Shown in pieces: positions 1 to 8,046 of a stretch of DNA of 64,000 bases. Every line of letters starts with the position of its first letter. Within the stretch, counting starts at the first letter, position 1. This DNA is from Mycobacterium sp. AZCC_0083 (GTDB lineage Bacteria > Actinomycetota > Actinomycetes > Mycobacteriales > Mycobacteriaceae): NCBI RefSeq assembly GCF_014202335.1, contig NZ_JACHGP010000001.1:357804-421803 (forward strand), written 5' to 3'. Under the pieces are notes generated by a model. It made no database searches, was not told the DNA's origin, and worked only from the letters and a program-made list of their open reading frames with translations. The position numbers and the translations under genes are program-made.

Positions 1-469
1 ACGGATTCTCAGTGGTGGCCGCCACCAGCAGCACCACGCGGTTCTCCACCGCGGCCAGCAGCGCGTCCTGCTGGGTCTTGGAGAACCGGTGCACCTCGTC
101 GATGAAGAGCACGGTCTGCTCGCCATGCGCGGCCGCCCGTCGAGCCACCTCGATGACGGCACGCACCTCCTTGACTCCAGCCGACAGCGCCGAAAGTGCC
201 TCGAATCGCCGGCCGGTGGCCTGCGAGATCAGCGATGCGAGCGTCGTCTTACCGGTGCCGGGCGGGCCGTAGAGGATGACCGATGCGGCGCCGGATCCCT
301 CGACCATCCGACGCAGCGGTGAGCCCTGCCGCAGCAGGTGGTCCTGGCCGACGACTTCGTCAAGACCGGCGGGCCGCATCCGGACCGCAAGGGGTGCAGA
401 GGCGGGCGCGCCGTAACTCAGCTCGGCGCGCGGCGAATCGCCGCCGATGTCGAAAAGGCCATCAGACAC
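1..469 (-). CDS. rarA: Replication-associated recombination protein A (AAA+ ATPase), 5' part
   Basis: The minus-strand frame starting at GTG 469 encodes the N-terminal 156 residues of a RarA/MgsA clamp-loader-like AAA+ ATPase and runs off the left edge. It shows Walker A GPPGTGKT and Walker [10 protein letters not shown], plus the family-typical stretch [15 protein letters not shown]. RarA proteins act at stalled replication forks, binding single-strand/double-strand junctions. The gene lies 19 nt downstream of the DUF3097 gene on the same strand, so the two are probably co-transcribed. In M. tuberculosis the equivalent gene is Rv2559 as I recall. The identification is firm; the 3' end is outside the window. 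Confidence 0.9.
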   Translation of the reverse strand, partial: MSDGLFDIGGDSPRAELSYGAPASAPLAVRMRPAGLDEVVGQDHLLRQGSPLRRMVEGSGAASVILYGPPGTGKTTLASLISQATGRRFEALSALSAGVKEVRAVIEVARRAAAHGEQTVLFIDEVHRFSKTQQDALLAAVENRVVLLVAATTENP

Positions 470-488
470 AGCTCAGGCTTACCACGGA

Positions 489-1331
489 TCAGTCGGCGGG
501 TTGGGTGACGAAGTCGATGAGTTCCTCGACCCGGCCGATGAGGGCAGGCTCCAGGTCGTTCCAGTCACGCACCTTGCCGCGGATCCGCCTCCACGCCTCG
601 GCGATGTCGGCCTGCTCGGCATGCGGCCAGCCGAGTGCTGCACAGATGCCGTGCTTCCAATCCGTTCCGCGCGGTATCACCGGCCAGGCCTGGAGCCCCA
701 GCCGGGACGGCTTGACGGCCTGCCAGACGTCGATGTACGGGTGGCCGACGACCAGGGTGTTGGCGCCACCCGGTCCGCGCTTCACGGCGTCGGCAATCCG
801 GGTCTCCTTCGAGCCGGCGACCAGGTGGTCGACGAGGACGCCGAGCCGGCGACCGGGCCCGGGTTGGAACTCCGCGACGATGGCGGAGAGGTCGTCGATG
901 CCGCCGAGGTACTCGACCACGACACCCTCCACCCGAAGGTCGTGACCCCACACCTGTTCGACGAGTTCGGCGTCGTGGCGTCCCTCGACGTAGATGCGGC
1001 TCGCCAGCGCCACCTTGGCGCGCCCGCCGGTCACCGCCACCGAACCCGACGCCGTCCTGGTCGGCGCGGCGGGCGCCTGTCGCCGCGGCGGGTTGATGAT
1101 CACCGGCTTGCCGTCGATGAGGTAGCCGGGGCCGATCGGGAAGGACTTCCTGCGGCCGTTGCGGTCCTCGAGTTGCATTCGCCCGTACTCGACGGCGACG
1201 ATCGCACCCACGTAACCGGTCTGTGCGTCCTCGACCACCAGACCCATCTCGGCGACCTGCTCGGTGGACCGGGGTCGCCGTGAGCCGTGCGGGTCGCGGG
1301 CCAGCACGTCGGAGCCGTATCGATCGTTCAC
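489..1331 (-). CDS. DUF3097 domain-containing protein
   Basis: A 280-aa protein from GTG 1331, matching in length and layout the actinobacterial DUF3097 family. The N-terminal part (about residues 1-75) looks like a small beta domain. The central part, with IYVEGRHDAELVEQVWG (about 112-128) and VDHLVAGSKETRIAD (about 172-186), resembles a TOPRIM-like fold with an acidic E/D pair. Function is unknown; nucleic-acid metabolism would fit the TOPRIM-like motif and the neighbouring rarA, but that is inference. It is divergent from the ASCH gene, with only 68 bp between the two starts. Confidence 0.75.
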   Translation of the reverse strand: MNDRYGSDVLARDPHGSRRPRSTEQVAEMGLVVEDAQTGYVGAIVAVEYGRMQLEDRNGRRKSFPIGPGYLIDGKPVIINPPRRQAPAAPTRTASGSVAVTGGRAKVALASRIYVEGRHDAELVEQVWGHDLRVEGVVVEYLGGIDDLSAIVAEFQPGPGRRLGVLVDHLVAGSKETRIADAVKRGPGGANTLVVGHPYIDVWQAVKPSRLGLQAWPVIPRGTDWKHGICAALGWPHAEQADIAEAWRRIRGKVRDWNDLEPALIGRVEELIDFVTQPAD

Positions 1332-1386
1332 CCATCAGATCCTAGGAACGATCGGCCGATTCCGGACATCGCCACACCGACATCCC

Positions 1387-1392
1387 TACGAT
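1387..1392 (+). promoter_or_regulatory. Candidate -10 element for a leaderless ASCH transcript
   Basis: TACGAT ends seven bases before the GTG start at 1400, the spacing expected if transcription begins at the start codon itself. No Shine-Dalgarno sequence is visible ahead of that GTG. Leaderless mRNAs are common in mycobacteria. No -35 hexamer is obvious. Confidence 0.35.
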
Positions 1393-1399
1393 CGATCGC

Positions 1400-1975
1400 G
1401 TGCTCTTGAACCGCGCCACCGCCGAGGGGATCGCCGACGGCAACATCACGTTGGTACTGCGCCGCTGGGATGCGCCGCGCGCCAAATCCGGTGGTACGCA
1501 GCGCACTCCGGTGGGCACCGTGCGCATCGACGCCGTGACCGAGCATCCCGGCGGTTACCGGGTCACCGCGGCGCAGGCGGTCGCGGCCGGTTTTTCGAGC
1601 GCCAAGGCCGCGCAGACCGAGCTCGACCGTCGCCCGGCCAAGCACACCTACCTGATCACGGTGTCCTTCCTTGCGCCGGACGAACGTCCCGGGCTCGCCG
1701 CCGACGACGTGCTCACCGACGCCGACATCGCCGCCATCACCGCACGATTGGACCGCTGGGATGCCGTCGGAACACCGTGGACCCGTGACTACCTACGGAT
1801 GATCGGCGAGAACGAAGCGGTCCGCGCGCCCGATCTCGCGGCGCGGGTCGGTCTGGACGTGCCCCGGTTCAAGCGCAGGGTGCGCCAGCTCAAGGGAATC
1901 GGCCTGACGATCAGTCTCGACGTGGGTTACCGGCTGAGTCCGCGGGGCAGGGCCTTCCTCGGACTCGCCGAGTGA
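1400..1975 (+). CDS. ASCH domain-containing protein
   Basis: A 191-aa protein. Residues 1-115 look like an ASCH fold (LLNRATAEGIADGNITLVLR, then a TVRIDAV strand and the loop before YLITVSFL). The C-terminal 70 residues (PDLAARVGLDVPRFKRRVRQ through GYRLSPRGRAFL) resemble a winged-helix segment. ASCH domains are related to PUA domains and are thought to bind RNA or modified nucleotides; the substrate here is unknown. GTG 1400 is the first usable start and lacks a Shine-Dalgarno site, consistent with leaderless expression. It converges on the DUF4333 gene with a 4-bp gap. Confidence 0.65.
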   Translation: MLLNRATAEGIADGNITLVLRRWDAPRAKSGGTQRTPVGTVRIDAVTEHPGGYRVTAAQAVAAGFSSAKAAQTELDRRPAKHTYLITVSFLAPDERPGLAADDVLTDADIAAITARLDRWDAVGTPWTRDYLRMIGENEAVRAPDLAARVGLDVPRFKRRVRQLKGIGLTISLDVGYRLSPRGRAFLGLAE

Positions 1976-1979
1976 GCGG

Positions 1980-2291
1980 TTAGCCGACGCGCTTGGTGTT
2001 GATGTCGAACAACACCTGCTCGCCTTCGACCTTGAGCACCTTCATGTGCGCGGAGTAGTTGCCGTCCGGGCCGGTGAACTTGCAGTCGAACTCCTGACCC
2101 ACCTTCGCCTCGATACCGTCGGGGCACGTCACGTCGGTCGGCTTGAAATCGGTCTTCTCCGAGACCAGGTCGACGACGGACTGCGCGGCGCCGTCGGGCT
2201 TGATGGTCGAGGTGCCACACGCCGCGAGTTGCAGCGCTGCGGCGCCGATCAAGACGGCGGCGCCGCAGCGGATGCCAAGAGTTCGGGTCAT
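1980..2291 (-). CDS. DUF4333 lipoprotein, left copy
   Basis: A 103-aa protein from ATG 2291 with a signal sequence ending in the lipobox LQLAAC (Cys about 22), so a membrane-anchored lipoprotein is predicted. The mature part is one DUF4333 domain with two further cysteines (VTCPDG, FDCKF) that may form a disulfide. The encoded protein is identical to that of the right copy (15606-15917), although the coding DNA differs at five positions, all silent. It sits inside the 540-bp left repeat and is followed upstream by only the tail of the flavoprotein gene, so it has probably lost its original operon promoter. Confidence 0.8.
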   Translation of the reverse strand: MTRTLGIRCGAAVLIGAAALQLAACGTSTIKPDGAAQSVVDLVSEKTDFKPTDVTCPDGIEAKVGQEFDCKFTGPDGNYSAHMKVLKVEGEQVLFDINTKRVG

Positions 2292-2520
2292 GCTGCGGAT
2301 GGTGCTAGAAGGGTTGCCAGAGGTCAATAGCAACACGGCCTTTGGCCTACTCGGCCAACTGATTGACGAGCCCGGCGAAGATGGCGGGCAGCGCGGCGGC
2401 CGCTGGCACGATCCTCGAGCGCACCGACGCGTGCGTGCTGGCCCGCAACAGGCCCGCCGTCAACAGGCGGTAGCGGCGGGACATCCGACGCCACTGGCGG
2501 TCGTAGTCGCCGGGCCGGTC
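1981..2520. repeat. Left 540-bp direct repeat flanking the accessory segment
   Basis: Bases 1981-2520 match 15607-16146 in the same orientation at a constant offset of 13,626. I count 10 mismatches (98.1% identity), four of them clustered near 2311-2317. The match starts just inside the DUF4333 stop codon (TAA here, TAG in the other copy) and ends abruptly at 2520, where the flavoprotein gene is replaced by P450 sequence. The layout is what single-crossover integration of a circular molecule, or an unequal exchange, would leave. Confidence 0.9.
2347..2520 (-). pseudogene. 3' remnant of the FAD-dependent oxidoreductase gene
   Basis: These 58 codons (57 residues plus stop) equal the C-terminus of the complete flavoprotein at 15973-16989 except for one Ile/Val difference in PAIFAGLVNQLAE. 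Everything upstream of 2520, including the FAD-binding region, is absent and replaced by unrelated sequence on the other strand. It has no start of its own and is a by-product of the repeat. Confidence 0.85.
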
Positions 2521-3084
2521 CGCGCCGAAGACAACGGCGACCGGTTGACCCACGACGAACTCCTCATGCTCGCCGCCGTCCTCCTCACCGCCGGAACCGA
2601 CACCACCCGCAACCAACTCGCCGCCGCCGTTCAGGTCCTCTGCGAGCATCCCGCCCAATGGGCGCTGCTAGCTCAGCATCCCGAACTGGCGCCGCAAGCT
2701 GTCGAGGAGACCATGCGCCATTCCCCCGTCGTCTTTGGCGCCCTCCGCACGGCGATCGAAGACGTCGAACTCGGCGGGGTCATCATCCCGGCCGGCACGC
2801 TCGTCATCGCCAACACCGGTGCCGCCAACCGCGATCCTGCCGTCTACGACGACCCCGACCGCCTCGACATCACCCGCGACGACCCGCCAGCGATGCTGAC
2901 CTTCGGCGGCGGCGCGCACTACTGCCTCGGCGCCCACGTCGCCCGACTGGAACTCGCTGAAGCATTGACCGTCATCACGCGCCGAATGCCGAACGCTCAC
3001 CGCACCGGCCCCGCCCCGTGGAAGCCGCCCAGCGGGATGAGCGGCCCGACCACCCTGCCCATCGAATTCGACACTGGGCACTGA
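2521..3084 (+). pseudogene. Cytochrome P450, 5'-truncated (C-terminal half)
   Basis: From the repeat junction at 2521 an open frame of 187 codons encodes the back half of a bacterial P450: the I-helix oxygen-binding motif AGTDTTRN, the K-helix motif EETMR and the haem loop FGGGAHYCLGAHVAR with its Cys ligand. About 200 N-terminal residues are missing. The frame happens to stay open leftwards through the antisense of the lipoprotein gene, but that is accidental. The fragment is well preserved, so the truncation may be recent. It marks the left edge of the inserted DNA. Confidence 0.85.
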
Positions 3085-3137
3085 GCACACGCCGTGAACC
3101 CCTGGAACTCACACTTAAGACCACAGAAATATTCACC

Positions 3138-3450
3138 GTGTCAGCCGAAGAAACCCGGGTGCCTTACTTTCCGGTCGCGCACCGGGATTCGACCGGCCCC
3201 GGGCCTACCCTGCTCAACGGGTACGGCGCCTCGTGTGCGCCGCAGCTGCCCGGCTACCTCGGTTTGTTCGGCCGGCCGTGGATGGCGCGCGGAGGCAGCT
3301 ACGTGCTGGCGAACATCCTGGGCGGCGGGGAGTACGGGCCAGCGTGGCATAACCAAGTCGTACGCGAACAGTCATAAGGTCGCCGAGGACTTCGCCGCCG
3401 TTGCACGGGATTTGGTGGCAGAGGGCGTCACGACGGCTTCGCAGCTCGGC
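3138..3450 (+). pseudogene. Prolyl oligopeptidase (S9) family fragment, frameshifted
   Basis: The frame from GTG 3138 reads like the region just before the catalytic serine in S9 peptidases (GPGPTLLNGYGAS, then GYLGLFGRPWMARGG, YVLANILGGGEYGPAWH). It is closed by a stop at 3377, while the next frame continues the same homology from about 3370 (SHKVAEDFAAVARDLVAEGV), so one extra base near 3365-3370 splits it. Sequence identity is lost before the catalytic GGSNGG motif. Both ends of the gene are missing. Confidence 0.7.
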
Positions 3451-3850
3451 ACCATCGGCGGCAGACCGTACTACGTGAAGCTCGGTCGGCGTCAGCGATG
3501 CCCAGCCGCTAGCCGATCGTTTGCATTCAGCACGACCGCGCTCGGCGTAGGCGACCGCTTCGCCGGTGGACAGTTCCGCACCCTCGGCCCACGCGCGCTC
3601 GAAGTCCGCGTCGCCCAATGCATTACGAAATGACGCGACCGCGGATTCGTGCTCGGCATCATAGATCTTGAACCGGACGGCGCCCACGCGTTGCCGCAGA
3701 GCGTCCGCCGCGCCGAACAGCCCTGCCGCTTCGCGGTGACTGCCGGTAGCGCCGGCCAGCGTCGCGAGGCACTCGAGAATATCGGGAAGGGCAAGGTACG
3801 CCTCGACGTCGGCAGCGCAGGCGAGCGCCCGGTATGCGTCGCGATCGGCC
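3451..3850 (-). pseudogene. LuxR-family ATPase regulator, C-terminal fragment
   Basis: The minus-strand frame matches the C-terminal region of the complete regulator at 9639-12386: PDILECLATLAGATGSHREA, LFGAADALRQRVGAVRFKIYDAEHE and GWASLTPTELHVV are all recognisable. It breaks off inside the helix-turn-helix right after the first helix, where the S9 fragment begins on the other strand. The N-terminal ATPase is absent. It is a separate paralogue rather than a copy of the neighbour, because the residues diverge substantially. Confidence 0.7.
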
Positions 3851-3978
3851 TGCTCGGAGTCACCTTGCAGGTGGTGCGGCATCCGTCCTCCGTCAAAATA
3901 GTTGTCGGACCCCGCGGCTTCTACCGCTGATGCGACAGATAAACGTGGCATCCCCGCACGCAACGGGGGCGAGTCAAG

Positions 3979-4374
3979 TCATTGCGGCGTCGCCAGCTCG
4001 CCCAGCTTCCGCAGCGAAGATCCGATCACCTCGCGCTGCATGTCCAAGCGCGCCGCCTCAGCCTCGGGGATGTCGACATGAACAGAGATCGTTGTGCCAC
4101 CACCGTCTGCGGGTTCGAGATGCCACTGAAACACCAGATCGGAGACCATGCACGAGATGATGACACGCCGATCCTGGGCCCGGGCCTCCAAAGCCTGCGG
4201 CATCGGGAACTCGGGATACCCGTCGACGAACATCGTGTAGTCGTCGCCGTCTGCATCCGGGACTGTGGACGCGATGCCGGTCCACCACTCCGGAAACCGC
4301 ACAGGGTCGTACAACAGCATCCAGACGTCTTCCGGGGCGGCGGAGGTCTGAGTCGAATCGTCAAAGCTTGGCAT
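3979..4374 (-). CDS. SRPBCC family protein
   Basis: A 131-aa protein of the START/Bet v1-like SRPBCC fold: an N-terminal strand with AAPEDVWMLLYDPVRFPEWW, central strands (YTMFVDGYPEFPMPQ) and the amphipathic C-terminal helix (DMQREVIGSSLRKLGELA). Such proteins bind hydrophobic ligands or act as cyclases/aromatases; no catalytic residues can be assigned. ATG 4374 overlaps the stop of the SARP-type regulator gene by 14 bp, so translation is probably coupled and the two likely share a transcript. Confidence 0.7.
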   Translation of the reverse strand: MPSFDDSTQTSAAPEDVWMLLYDPVRFPEWWTGIASTVPDADGDDYTMFVDGYPEFPMPQALEARAQDRRVIISCMVSDLVFQWHLEPADGGGTTISVHVDIPEAEAARLDMQREVIGSSLRKLGELATPQ

Positions 4375-7300
4375 GGCTGCTCCCGGTGTTGAGTTGGGCA
4401 AGGTCCGCAAGCACGGTGTCGAGCTCTTCAGCCGGTGAGACTTGACCGATCACCGGCCGCCCCAAGTCGGCCAGCGCGGCGGTCGATCCGGTGGCGTCAG
4501 CAGTGGCGATGCGACGGCGCCAGGCCGCGGCGGCGCGCTCCAAATAGCGCTGCGCCCCGGCTCGGTCGCCCTGCGCTGCGGCAATCAGCCCACGCACCAA
4601 TGCCATTCGCGCGACAAGCGTGTCGGGCCAATCGGCGCGCCCGACGGGCTCCAGGACGGCGGCCGCAAGTTCCTGTCCGGCATCGGTGAGTCGGCCCGAA
4701 CGAGTCAGCGCCTCTGCGCGCTGTAGGCGCGCCAACGGCCTTCCGATCGAGGCGCTTTCGACGTTCAAGGCCCGCTCCAAGAACTCGGCGGCTTCGTCGT
4801 AGTAGCCGGCACGCAGCAGAACCCGACCCGTTTCGGCGTCGCTGGTCGCGGCAAGTTCTGGGCCGCCGATCTGCTCTGCCAATCGCTGAGTGGATTTGGC
4901 CACACGAATCGCCTCCGCATGCCGACCAACGCGAGACATCAGCCAGGCGCGCGAGAGTTGCACGTCGGTCTCGATGGCCAGTGGCAGCGTACCTCCGCTG
5001 GGCACGGTTCCAATCTCGTCGAGAAGTTGAAGGGCCTCACGGTAGGCGCCGGTGGACGCCAGACCCGCCGCCGCGTTGAGCAGCGATCCGTACATCAGGT
5101 CAAGACGTCCGATCGATCGGGCAATCGCGGCCGCCGCCCGCCCAGCGTCGCCGACCTCCTCGAAGCGGCCTTGCCGGATGTGAGCGAGGGTCCTGGCGAT
5201 GTGGCGGCGGATGTCACGGATTGGGTCGGTGGGCAGCCGTTGGCACTGTGCGTCGATGCTGTCCAGAAGCTGTTCGCAGGAATCGGGGTCACCGGCCATC
5301 GCTTCGCACAATGCCAGGAACGCCTGCGCCTGAAGTCGCAACCGCAGCGCCGAAACACCCGCGCTGTCAATGACTTCCACCGCGGTGATGATGGACCGCC
5401 GGGCAACGAGGGGGCGACAGAGCGGGCCAGTGTTCCACTCGGCCCAGCGGATGTGCGCGGTCGCCACACCGAGCCGATCGTCGGCGGCGTCGAGGGCGTT
5501 CACCGCGCGTTCGAACCGCTCGAGCGCCTGTTCCGCCATACCCCGGTGCGCGGCCACACCCGCAAGTTCCACCACGATCTCGATGTTGGAGGGCTGCAGA
5601 TCGGACGCCTCGGTCAGAAGCTCTTCGGCCCGAGTGAGCGCCCCAAGCGACATCGCGTGGTCTGCGGCGTGCATCAAGAGCCCGGCCGCTCCGTCGCGAT
5701 CACCGGCGGCCAGGAGATGTCGGGCGGCCTCGCCGGCGAGTTCCGGCTCGCCATTCTCGTCGAGATCACGAGCCGCGCCGGCGTGCAGCCGGATCCGTTG
5801 CAACTGAGGCAGGTCTGCGTAGTAGGCATCGCGCACCAGCGCGTGCCGGAAATCGATCTTTCCATTGACGATCTGCAACAGTCCTGCGTCGCTTGCGGCT
5901 TCGAATACAGCGTCGAACTGGGCGTCGTCTTCCGGCCCAGCTCGACGGCGGGCGTCTTCGATGCTCAGCGCGCGCCCTGCCACGGCCATCACCTCACACA
6001 GTGCACGCGGGGAGGCCGACAGATGCCTGCGCGCGGTCTGCACGGTGAAGCGCAGCCCTTCGGCAAGGGCCGCATCTCCGCGCGCGATGGAGCGAGCCGC
6101 CTCGGCCGCCAGCAGTGCGTTGCCGTCGGCCGACGCCACCACGGTGCCGATCGCGTCGTCATCGACCACCCCAGCGTTGCGCGCGATGTCGGCAATGTCG
6201 TGATCTGCAAGGGGTCCCAGTGCGACATCGGCCAACAGCGCCTCGCAGTGACGCGCGGAGTGCTCGGCGTCGGCCAGGCCGGTTGGCAGTGGCCGGTTGC
6301 GCCGCGTCCACACCAACAGCACCGGCAGGTCCTGCACCCGCCGGCACGCGCGGGCGAGTACAACTGCGCTGGCGTCGTCACAGCCGTGCATGTCCTCCAG
6401 GACCGCCAGCACCGGTGCCGATGCTGACGCGTACGCGAGCAGATCCAACAGTCCTTCGGTGAGCCGAGCCTGCTCGAGATCAGGCGGACCAGGTGCCGCG
6501 GGTTGGATCAGCGTCGGCAGCAGCGGAGCGAGTGCCCCAGTGAACGGCTCCCCGTCGGGAACACCACCCAAGCCGCGCAGCAACGCGCTCGCAAGTTCTG
6601 CCCACGGCCAGAACGGCGGACATCCGATCGAGGACGTGGTGCCAAGCGCGACGAGACCACCGGTGTGGCGTGCCAGTTCGGTGAGCTCGGCCACTAAGCG
6701 GGTCTTTCCGATGCCGGCCTCGCCGTGCACGATCGCCACCCCGCCGCTGCCGGAACGTGCTGAGCGCCACGCCTGTCCGAGCGATTGGAGCTCCCGGTCA
6801 CGGCCAACCAGCGACGCCAGTGCTGGCCGACGTAACTCCTTGGAGGCCTGCATCTTTCGATGCTGGCGCTGCTGGCTGCTGCGGATCTTCTCGGCCAGCT
6901 GCCAGGTTTCGTCCGAGGGGGCGATCTTCAATTCGCGTCGGAGCCGGTCGACGATACGCGCGTACACCGCAAGCGCCAGCGAGCGATCTCCAGTCTCCTC
7001 GTAGTGGCGCATCAGGAGACGCGCACATGTTTCGGAAAGCGGATTCAACTCCGCGGCTTGCCGGGCCCGCTCGATCGCCAATGCAAGATCGCCGTTCGCG
7101 GCCGCCTTGTCGGACCGATCCCGCAGCAGTGCGATCATCCTGTCGCGGTGCGAATCCCGCGCTAGGAGCGCCCACTCGTCATCGAGCCCCGCCAGCAACT
7201 CGCCCGAAGGCATGGCCAACGCCTCATCTAGGCGGTCTTCGGTGACGAGCTCGTCGAACCGCGCGACATCCACCTCAACGCTCCGCAATCCGATCCGGTT

Positions 7301-7582
7301 GCGCGACGTGTCCAGTACCGCATCGGCGTGGTCGCCGAAAGCGCGCCGCAGCGCCCACAACGCCGTGCGCACGCTATTGCGGGCGGTCGAATCGGGAACA
7401 TCGGGCCACAGTGCCGAGGCGACCTCCGAACGGCTTCGCGACCCCGTATGGATGGCCAGCCACCCCAGCAGCGCCACCGCCCGGATGCTATCCGGCAGGG
7501 CCACCGCCACACCGCCAACATCAACGCCTATTTCGCCCAGCACGCGAACCGATACCGACACGCCGGATTGGTCGGCGGCCAT
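4361..7582 (-). CDS. SARP/AfsR-type regulator: winged helix-BTAD-AAA ATPase-TPR
   Basis: A 1073-aa multidomain activator. Residues about 10-95 form the OmpR-like winged helix typical of SARPs (LLGWLAIHTG, VASALWPDVPDSTARNSVR), followed by a BTAD domain to about 250 (HYEETGDRSLALAVYARIVD). An AAA/STAND ATPase follows with the sensor-like LVGRDRELQSLG and Walker A GEAGIGKT. The last 450 residues are TPR-like alanine-rich helices. ATG 7582 is preferred because a G-rich stretch (TGGGGGG) lies just upstream; an in-frame TTG at 7594 is the alternative. It is divergent from the 97-aa/P450 operon, which it probably controls (see the direct repeats at 7663-7684). Integration of a nucleotide signal through the STAND module is inferred from the family. 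Confidence 0.85.
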   Translation of the reverse strand: MAADQSGVSVSVRVLGEIGVDVGGVAVALPDSIRAVALLGWLAIHTGSRSRSEVASALWPDVPDSTARNSVRTALWALRRAFGDHADAVLDTSRNRIGLRSVEVDVARFDELVTEDRLDEALAMPSGELLAGLDDEWALLARDSHRDRMIALLRDRSDKAAANGDLALAIERARQAAELNPLSETCARLLMRHYEETGDRSLALAVYARIVDRLRRELKIAPSDETWQLAEKIRSSQQRQHRKMQASKELRRPALASLVGRDRELQSLGQAWRSARSGSGGVAIVHGEAGIGKTRLVAELTELARHTGGLVALGTTSSIGCPPFWPWAELASALLRGLGGVPDGEPFTGALAPLLPTLIQPAAPGPPDLEQARLTEGLLDLLAYASASAPVLAVLEDMHGCDDASAVVLARACRRVQDLPVLLVWTRRNRPLPTGLADAEHSARHCEALLADVALGPLADHDIADIARNAGVVDDDAIGTVVASADGNALLAAEAARSIARGDAALAEGLRFTVQTARRHLSASPRALCEVMAVAGRALSIEDARRRAGPEDDAQFDAVFEAASDAGLLQIVNGKIDFRHALVRDAYYADLPQLQRIRLHAGAARDLDENGEPELAGEAARHLLAAGDRDGAAGLLMHAADHAMSLGALTRAEELLTEASDLQPSNIEIVVELAGVAAHRGMAEQALERFERAVNALDAADDRLGVATAHIRWAEWNTGPLCRPLVARRSIITAVEVIDSAGVSALRLRLQAQAFLALCEAMAGDPDSCEQLLDSIDAQCQRLPTDPIRDIRRHIARTLAHIRQGRFEEVGDAGRAAAAIARSIGRLDLMYGSLLNAAAGLASTGAYREALQLLDEIGTVPSGGTLPLAIETDVQLSRAWLMSRVGRHAEAIRVAKSTQRLAEQIGGPELAATSDAETGRVLLRAGYYDEAAEFLERALNVESASIGRPLARLQRAEALTRSGRLTDAGQELAAAVLEPVGRADWPDTLVARMALVRGLIAAAQGDRAGAQRYLERAAAAWRRRIATADATGSTAALADLGRPVIGQVSPAEELDTVLADLAQLNTGSSHAKL

Positions 7583-7662
7583 CGCGCCCCCCAATGACCT
7601 GTTTGCGAAGTAAGCCTAACAACCAATTTGCAAAAGCGTCTCCCGAATAGGCGCGTGCAGTT

Positions 7663-7684
7663 GATTGACGGTGGATTGACGGTC
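7663..7684 (+). promoter_or_regulatory. Candidate SARP operator: two 11-bp direct repeats
   Basis: GATTGACGGTG (7663-7673) is followed at once by GATTGACGGTC (7674-7684), giving heptamers GATTGAC with an 11-bp period. SARP proteins bind heptameric direct repeats spaced at about one helical turn. The site lies in the 170-bp gap between the divergent SARP gene and the 97-aa/P450 operon, 69 bp ahead of ATG 7753. Confidence 0.5.
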
Positions 7685-7752
7685 CGTTTTCGAGACTGCG
7701 CTCGACATGTTGACAGGCAGAAAGCCTCGCGAGTCAAGCAGGAGGATCCGAT

Positions 7753-8046
7753 ATGTCCTACATAACACCGGCATCGCTGGGGAGGCCAGGCGTCGTCTCA
7801 GTTCTGCGAAATGCCGCCGCCAGGCGACCGACGCCAACCCCGGTTCTCATTTCCCGGCACGAAGTTGCGTTCAGCACCGAAGCGACGTCAGCCACACCGA
7901 CTCACCGCCGGTGGCTGGACATAACCGGGCGGGCCGGTCTTGGCCGCATCCTCAGCGTGCTGACACAGCCGCGTCTTCCCCGGCCGCGCCATGAACCCGA
8001 CTACTTCGGGCTGGCGCGGATGTCGCGCGAGATGGACCGACTATGA
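7753..8046 (+). CDS. Conserved-looking small protein of unknown function
   Basis: A 97-aa basic protein with an excellent ribosome binding site (AGCAGGAGGAT, 8 nt before ATG 7753). Its stop overlaps the P450 start as CTATGACT (ATGA), so the two are translationally coupled. The sequence is rich in Arg, Pro and Thr, with no signal peptide or membrane segment, and ends in an acidic/basic tail (EPDYFGLARMSREMDRL). I recognise no family. The strong RBS and coupling argue that it is real and works with the P450. Confidence 0.6.
   Translation: MSYITPASLGRPGVVSVLRNAAARRPTPTPVLISRHEVAFSTEATSATPTHRRWLDITGRAGLGRILSVLTQPRLPRPRHEPDYFGLARMSREMDRL

Noticed and set aside
2143-3084. Open frame of 313 codons joining antisense of the lipoprotein and flavoprotein tail to the P450 half
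   Set aside because: The first 126 codons are the exact antisense of the repeat and have no P450 features; the fusion is accidental.
4919-6427. 502-codon plus-strand frame inside the SARP-type gene
   Set aside because: It is the antisense shadow of a well-supported 1073-aa protein, with no recognisable domain or RBS.
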